A stretch of 64,000 nucleotides of DNA from Choanephora cucurbitarum (taxonomy: Eukaryota; Mucoromycota; Mucoromycetes; Mucorales; Choanephoraceae), in contig JAIWNI010000059.1 in assembly GCA_025331435.1 (NCBI GenBank), positions 62,001 to 126,000 on the forward strand, read 5' to 3'. The notes beneath the pieces were generated by a model that had not been told where the DNA came from, did no database searches, and saw only the letters and a list, made by a program, of their open reading frames with translations. Both the position numbers and the translations under genes were made by a program. Each line of letters opens with the position of its first letter. Within the stretch, counting starts at the first letter, position 1. Positions 59,753-64,000 of the stretch are shown piece by piece.

Positions 59753-62332
59753 ATGCCCAATATACTTCATATGTCTAAGATTGTGATTGATCCTATCGAG
59801 AGAACAGAAGAATATGTTTCTTTTATAAATAAACTGAGGGAATTTCATAATCGCAAAGGGTAAAACACGAAATAACTGCAACAATGCCCTACCATTATAG
59901 CTAACTAGTACTAGAACCACACTGTTATCTGAGCCTGTGCTAGGTGGCCAAAAGATTGATCTATACAAACTATACAAGGAGGTTGTTGCCGCAGGCGGTT
60001 TCGATCAAGTAAGGAGAAACACAAGACACACTGCTAATTAACTAATATCTTCATTTAGGTAACAAAGAAACGTAGCTGGAAGCAGATAGGCGCTATCTTT
60101 AACTTTCCTGCAACATGTACCAATTCAGCATACATTTTAAAAGGATTATACATCAGAAACTTAGTGAGTAATGATTTCTTTAATTTAGACAAGACAAGTT
60201 GTTCGTTCTTATTTACGTATATATTAGGTGGGTTGGGAAGAAGAAAATGTTTGGAAAAAAGAATGGGTTCCGCCAGAGGAACTCAAAGGTCCTGAGGCGC
60301 ATAAAGCTTCGACACTAGCTGGAAAAACTTACAAGAAATGTAAGCATCGAGCACATCAGAACTACGAGCCCAGTAAGTTTTTATTTAAATGTATAACTTT
60401 TTGGATTTAGAGTTGATTGTGTAACTTTGTCCGTTTCTGTAGACATCACACATGCGACACTCATTTTACCTAACTTGAATGTCATCAAGGAAGCTATGCC
60501 ACTCAACCTCATCACGACCAAAGAAGCGCATCATTGCGAGATATCTGAAAGACATCATCAAATACGACCCTTCAAGCATGTCCACTCAACTGAGTCTGAT
60601 GCTAATCGAGACTGTGTAACAGGTATTTTTTTTTAGCAATTTGATGTACCTTAGCGGTATGTACCTTAGTGGTTATTGACTTTTTAAAAAAAAATTTTTT
60701 TTCAAAGGCAATGAATTCGATGAGTCCACCAAACAAACTGTTCTACCATGCCTTCAATCAGTGAATCAATCAGAAGTCGATTGGGCCTTAAATAACATTG
60801 TTACCATTTCTTACGAATACCCTCAAAAGTTACTGCTAATTGAAAACCCTACTCTGATAGAGCTACTACTCAAAAAAGCCGAAGCCTATTTACCGGAAGT
60901 TTTGTTCTCAGAATCGAGCAATACAGCAGTAGCTCACAAAAGCATCCTAAAGATTCTACATATATTCCGCAACTTTTCTTTCATCGACTCCAATGTACGC
61001 GTGATGGCCACCAATGCAGACTTTAGACAAATGTTGATCAAGTGTCTCATCATGAAGAATTCGTCTCATTATAGTCATTGTATCGATATTTTGGAAAACA
61101 TGACACCTCATATAGAATTGGGTCCGTTTGACGCCATCATTGGTTGCCTAAACAATCTTCTGATGAACACAACAGAGCGATCTGTGATCCTAGGATCAAT
61201 ACGAATCCTTACTCTGCTGGCCTCATCTTGCACCGCTAACCTTCATTTTTTGTTACCAACATCAACTCAGACAGCAAGCCGAATTATTCAGTTTTTGATT
61301 GTCAGTGACGAGGAGTTAATAGGTGCAAGCTTAGAATATCTTTATCAGTACAGTTCTCTTTCAGCTTCGTTTGGCCAATTCTTGCTTGAATTAAGAAATG
61401 GTGCTAATCTTGGCATTATTGTCTCACTTTTGATGACGCCTTGTAAATACTTTCGTCCTTTACTGACGCAACCCCAGACATTTTCCAGACGATCTAGTTT
61501 AAGCGACTCTTTCTTTGAACACAGGCATCATGGCAGTATGCCTTGTGTGCCCAATCTATCTTCTTACCAGCAGTTAGACGAACCTTATCGATGTTTAGGA
61601 TGGCTAAAGGACAAATTTGAGCTCTCAACTGAAAGCAGTGAACTGTCTTTAGACGACATGTATTTATTGTACGAAATGCGCTTTGGGCACGAAAAGCCTC
61701 TACGCATGAAAGATTTCTATACTGTCATCAAAATCGCATTTCCTGTTACATTTGATTCGGGTGATATGTCGCCCAAACAAGGTGCTGTTCTTGAAGGAAC
61801 TACAATACGAGGGCTACAAGTAAAAATGTGTATTTTACAAGACGGTAAGAAAATAGCAAAGGTTTGACCGGTAAACTTTTTTTGTTTATCAATTTCTTTC
61901 TTTGAATCTATAGGTTCAGAACTCATGTGTCAATGGACTAACTGTAGTCAAAGCTTTGGTGACGAACAGCTTTTGCAGAGACATGTATTATATGACCATC
62001 TTCCTTCGATCACAGCTCAAAGCAACTGTATGTGGATGGATTGTGACAAAGATAGTCAGTTTTCTGATCCAAACGAACTGACTTCGCACGTAAAAGACTC
62101 ACACTTTGGAAGCTATATCGATACATCTGATGTTGAAGGCGTTTCTCTTGTGGCAGCTCAGCTACTCGAAGTATTATCAAAACACCCTACCAGTCATGTT
62201 TCTTTTATGCCCTATGAACAAGAGTTAATTATGATGACCAAAAAGAAGCCTCGACTTACTCCTTACATTGAGTCTGTCTTTTCCAACTTTCGAGTGGGAT
62301 CCTGTTCATCCAGTTGCTCTTCAATAAATTAG
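59753..62332 (+). CDS. RSC9: ARID2/RSC9-like SWI/SNF (RSC/PBAF) subunit
   Basis: Exons are 59753-59859, 59909-60008, 60059-60163, 60228-60372, 60443-60622, 60708-61844 and 61914-62332, 730 residues, all in phase. The ARID DNA-binding domain fills the first four exons (FINKLREFHNRKG, KIDLYKLYKEVVAAGGFDQVTKK, WKQIGAIFNFP, LKGLYIRNLVGWEE). An armadillo-like helical part follows (LKILHIFRNFSFIDSNVRVM, SIRILTLLASS). Then an RFX-like winged helix (WLKDKFELSTESSELSLDDMYLLYEMRFG) and paired C2H2-type fingers (CQWTNCSQSFG, H-x-LYDH; CMWMDCDKDS, H-x-KDSH). This order matches animal ARID2; yeast Rsc9 is a reduced relative. The start at 59753 is the first ATG after the T-rich leader; 59771 is possible. 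The product is a nuclear chromatin remodelling subunit. Confidence 0.9.
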
Positions 62333-64000
62333 ACCAGTCTGTTTCATCATAGCTTACAAAACCTCATTAGAGAGAACAGATATATTTAGAGCCTTAGGTA
62401 ATTAGTTAAGCCCCTAAGGCATGCGCACTCTTTTCACTGTTTGAAGCGTACACTTCTTATCTTGAAACGACCTTCAATTGATAGAAGAAGAAAAAAACTC
62501 TGCTGTGAAGTAAATTTACTGAAAACAACTTGACAGATGAGTCTCATGAAGAGAAACGGACAAATGTTGAAAGGTGCAATCTTGACCATGGTTAGGCACT
62601 AAGAAGAACACCAAGTGCTTTCTTACTGATAACAAGATCTACTTTGGATGCTCTGTGTCTATGAAAGGAATGTGCCTTACAACTACTTTGTATTTCACGT
62701 CCTCCAACTCTTATCGGTATGGAAATCTTTTTGCGAGAGTCCAAAGACATCTATGAAATACTTTATGTCTGTCAAGTTGACTTTGACTATTTTGATTATG
62801 TCCAAGTAAGGTTACCATACTTGCGGAGAACACAGAAGTCTTGATTTGCTTAGAGAATTTTTGACCAAGAGAGCTCTCAAATCAACAAGTAAAAGAGGGG
62901 AGAGTTGTTTTGAGACTGTAAGAAGCAATAGTCAGAAGAGAACAAAGCTGGTTGATTCATTGCCGCAAAGTTGATGAAGATGTTTTAGAAGAGGAATTTT
63001 GCTCGAAAAATCAAAGAGAAAGAGATTTGACGTTCGATGTGATTGTAGAAAAGATTTTTGCAAATACGCCATTGAAAAAAAGATAAAACTAAAGATATAG
63101 TTGATACCACAACTCCTGAAAGCATTCGCAAAGGTGAGCAAGCAACAAATGTTGTTAAGGTACATCTTTTTGGTCGCAGTTCGCAAAAAGTATCCAGCAG
63201 TAAGGCTAGGAATGTTCTAGATTTTCTCGCTAATAACAACAAAGCTGGCTGTGTTGCTATCAAAAATGATAATGGCGATGATTGTGCGGACTATATGGGC
63301 AATGATGATTTGAACTACAACGATAGTATTTGGAAAACTGAACTTCCAGCACAAACAGTAACTGAGCTGAAAGACTATTAGTATATATGAAAGACATTCA
63401 ACAATTGACGAATATGACACCGCCGAAACGATAAAAAACAAGAAGCAATAGGAATACCCAATTGATCTCTTACAGAAACGATTGGATATGTTGTAGATAA
63501 CAAGTTCGTCTTCTGATTCAATCAAGGCACTAGTTGAAAATGTAGATGCAAAACAGCTGCAAGATTTATCTGACAAAAGCTTACCAAGTTTCCTTTTCTT
63601 CTTTGGCTCTGCAAGCCTCATCAAGGAGATTGATACTTCAAGTGAACTAACTCCTCAACTTCCATGATATCTTTTAAATCGAAATACATGCTCCAACAAA
63701 CGTCAAATACTCTTTGCATGATAGGATGTATGCCCTTAATGTGTGTGGTAGTTATTTTTGGACTGTAGGAAATAACATAGTGGCGACGAAGATTGACAGT
63801 CCTCATAATGTTTGTAAACAAATTAATAGCCTTGGAAGGATTGATTTACATTCTGATCATCTTTCAAAATTAAGAAACACTCTGACTCTTTGTTAAAAGA
63901 CAAAATGTGATTGTTTCAACTATCTTCGGCAATACGCGTTGTATCATAACTGCCTGGCTCAATTAAAGTTTATATTTTGTTGATTAAAGAAAACCTAGCA
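62333..64000. other. Right-end stretch with decayed coding
   Basis: No intact gene is supportable. A broken coding region at 62849-63896 is listed separately. Open frames on the minus strand (62932-63821) are its shadows. The window ends before any further gene. Confidence 0.5.
62849..63896 (+). pseudogene. Broken coding region, family unknown
   Basis: Protein-like stretches follow each other on the plus strand in changing frames: 62849-62973 (ending QKRTKLVDSLPQ), about 62969-63088 (DEDVLEEEFCSKNQ, DLTFDVIVEKIFANTPL), about 63077-63381 (VDTTTPESIRKGEQATNVVK, ARNVLDFLANNNKAGCVAI, ending KDY), about 63505-63667 (IKALVENVDAKQLQDLS) and 63714-63896 (ALNVCGSYFWTVGNN). The frames join smoothly at each break, so this looks like one old gene of more than 300 codons with several indels. 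The family is unknown to me. Confidence 0.4.

Noticed and set aside
1..64000. CRISPR arrays, operons, riboswitches
   Set aside because: None expected in a fungal nuclear contig and none seen; the repeat arrays here are too few, too degenerate and have no regular spacers.

Overview
This window looks like a nuclear contig from a Mucoromycota (probably Mucorales) fungus. Evidence: AT-rich DNA, genes split by many short GT-AG introns (about 45-80 bases), poly-pyrimidine intergenic tracts, and a gene set found in early-diverging fungi (CSL transcription factor, KICS2-like protein, ARID2/RSC9-like protein, membrane-anchored GT5-like glycosyltransferase). No prokaryotic operons, CRISPR arrays, rRNA or convincing tRNA genes were seen. 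The species cannot be fixed from the sequence alone.

I rebuilt 17 multi-exon genes and one single-exon gene by joining exons at splice sites that keep the frame; each join was checked for phase. Left to right: RBMS-type two-RRM RNA-binding protein (+, 1913-3390, with a probable displaced C-terminal part to 4597); Pus9/Rib2-type pseudouridine synthase (-); ribosomal protein eL42 (-); bHLH factor (-); a gene-free decayed stretch of about 7 kb; SWR1 chromatin remodeller (-); zinc finger/PHD protein (-); CSL (RBP-J/Su(H)) factor (-); Tc1/mariner relic; KICS2-like KICSTOR subunit (+); peroxiredoxin-fold protein (-); SDH1 (+); forkhead factor (+); second bHLH factor (+); TTC7/Ypp1 scaffold of the PI4-kinase complex (+); GINS subunit Psf2 (-); bZIP/DUF3425 factor (-); secreted multicopper oxidase (+); type II membrane glycosyltransferase (-); ARID2/RSC9-like SWI/SNF subunit (+); and a decayed coding region at the right end.

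The genes are independently transcribed housekeeping and regulatory loci, not a cluster. Themes are chromatin and transcription (SWR1, ARID2/RSC9, PHD protein, CSL, two bHLH, forkhead, bZIP), core metabolism, translation and replication (SDH1, eL42, Pus9, Psf2), nutrient and membrane signalling (KICS2, TTC7) and cell surface chemistry (oxidase, glycosyltransferase). Tail-to-tail pairs are RBMS/Pus9, KICS2/peroxiredoxin-like, TTC7/Psf2 and oxidase/glycosyltransferase.

The intergenic stretches hold transposon debris: a likely MITE at 15848-16134 with terminal inverted repeats and a 4-base duplication, solo copies of its end elsewhere, a Tc1-type MITE at 25520-25695, a Tc1/mariner transposase relic at about 30950-31503, and two unidentified decayed coding regions. 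The most biologically notable genes are the KICS2-like gene (with a GC-AG intron), the membrane GT5-like enzyme with an altered lysine motif, and the peroxiredoxin-like protein that appears to lack the usual peroxidatic cysteine.
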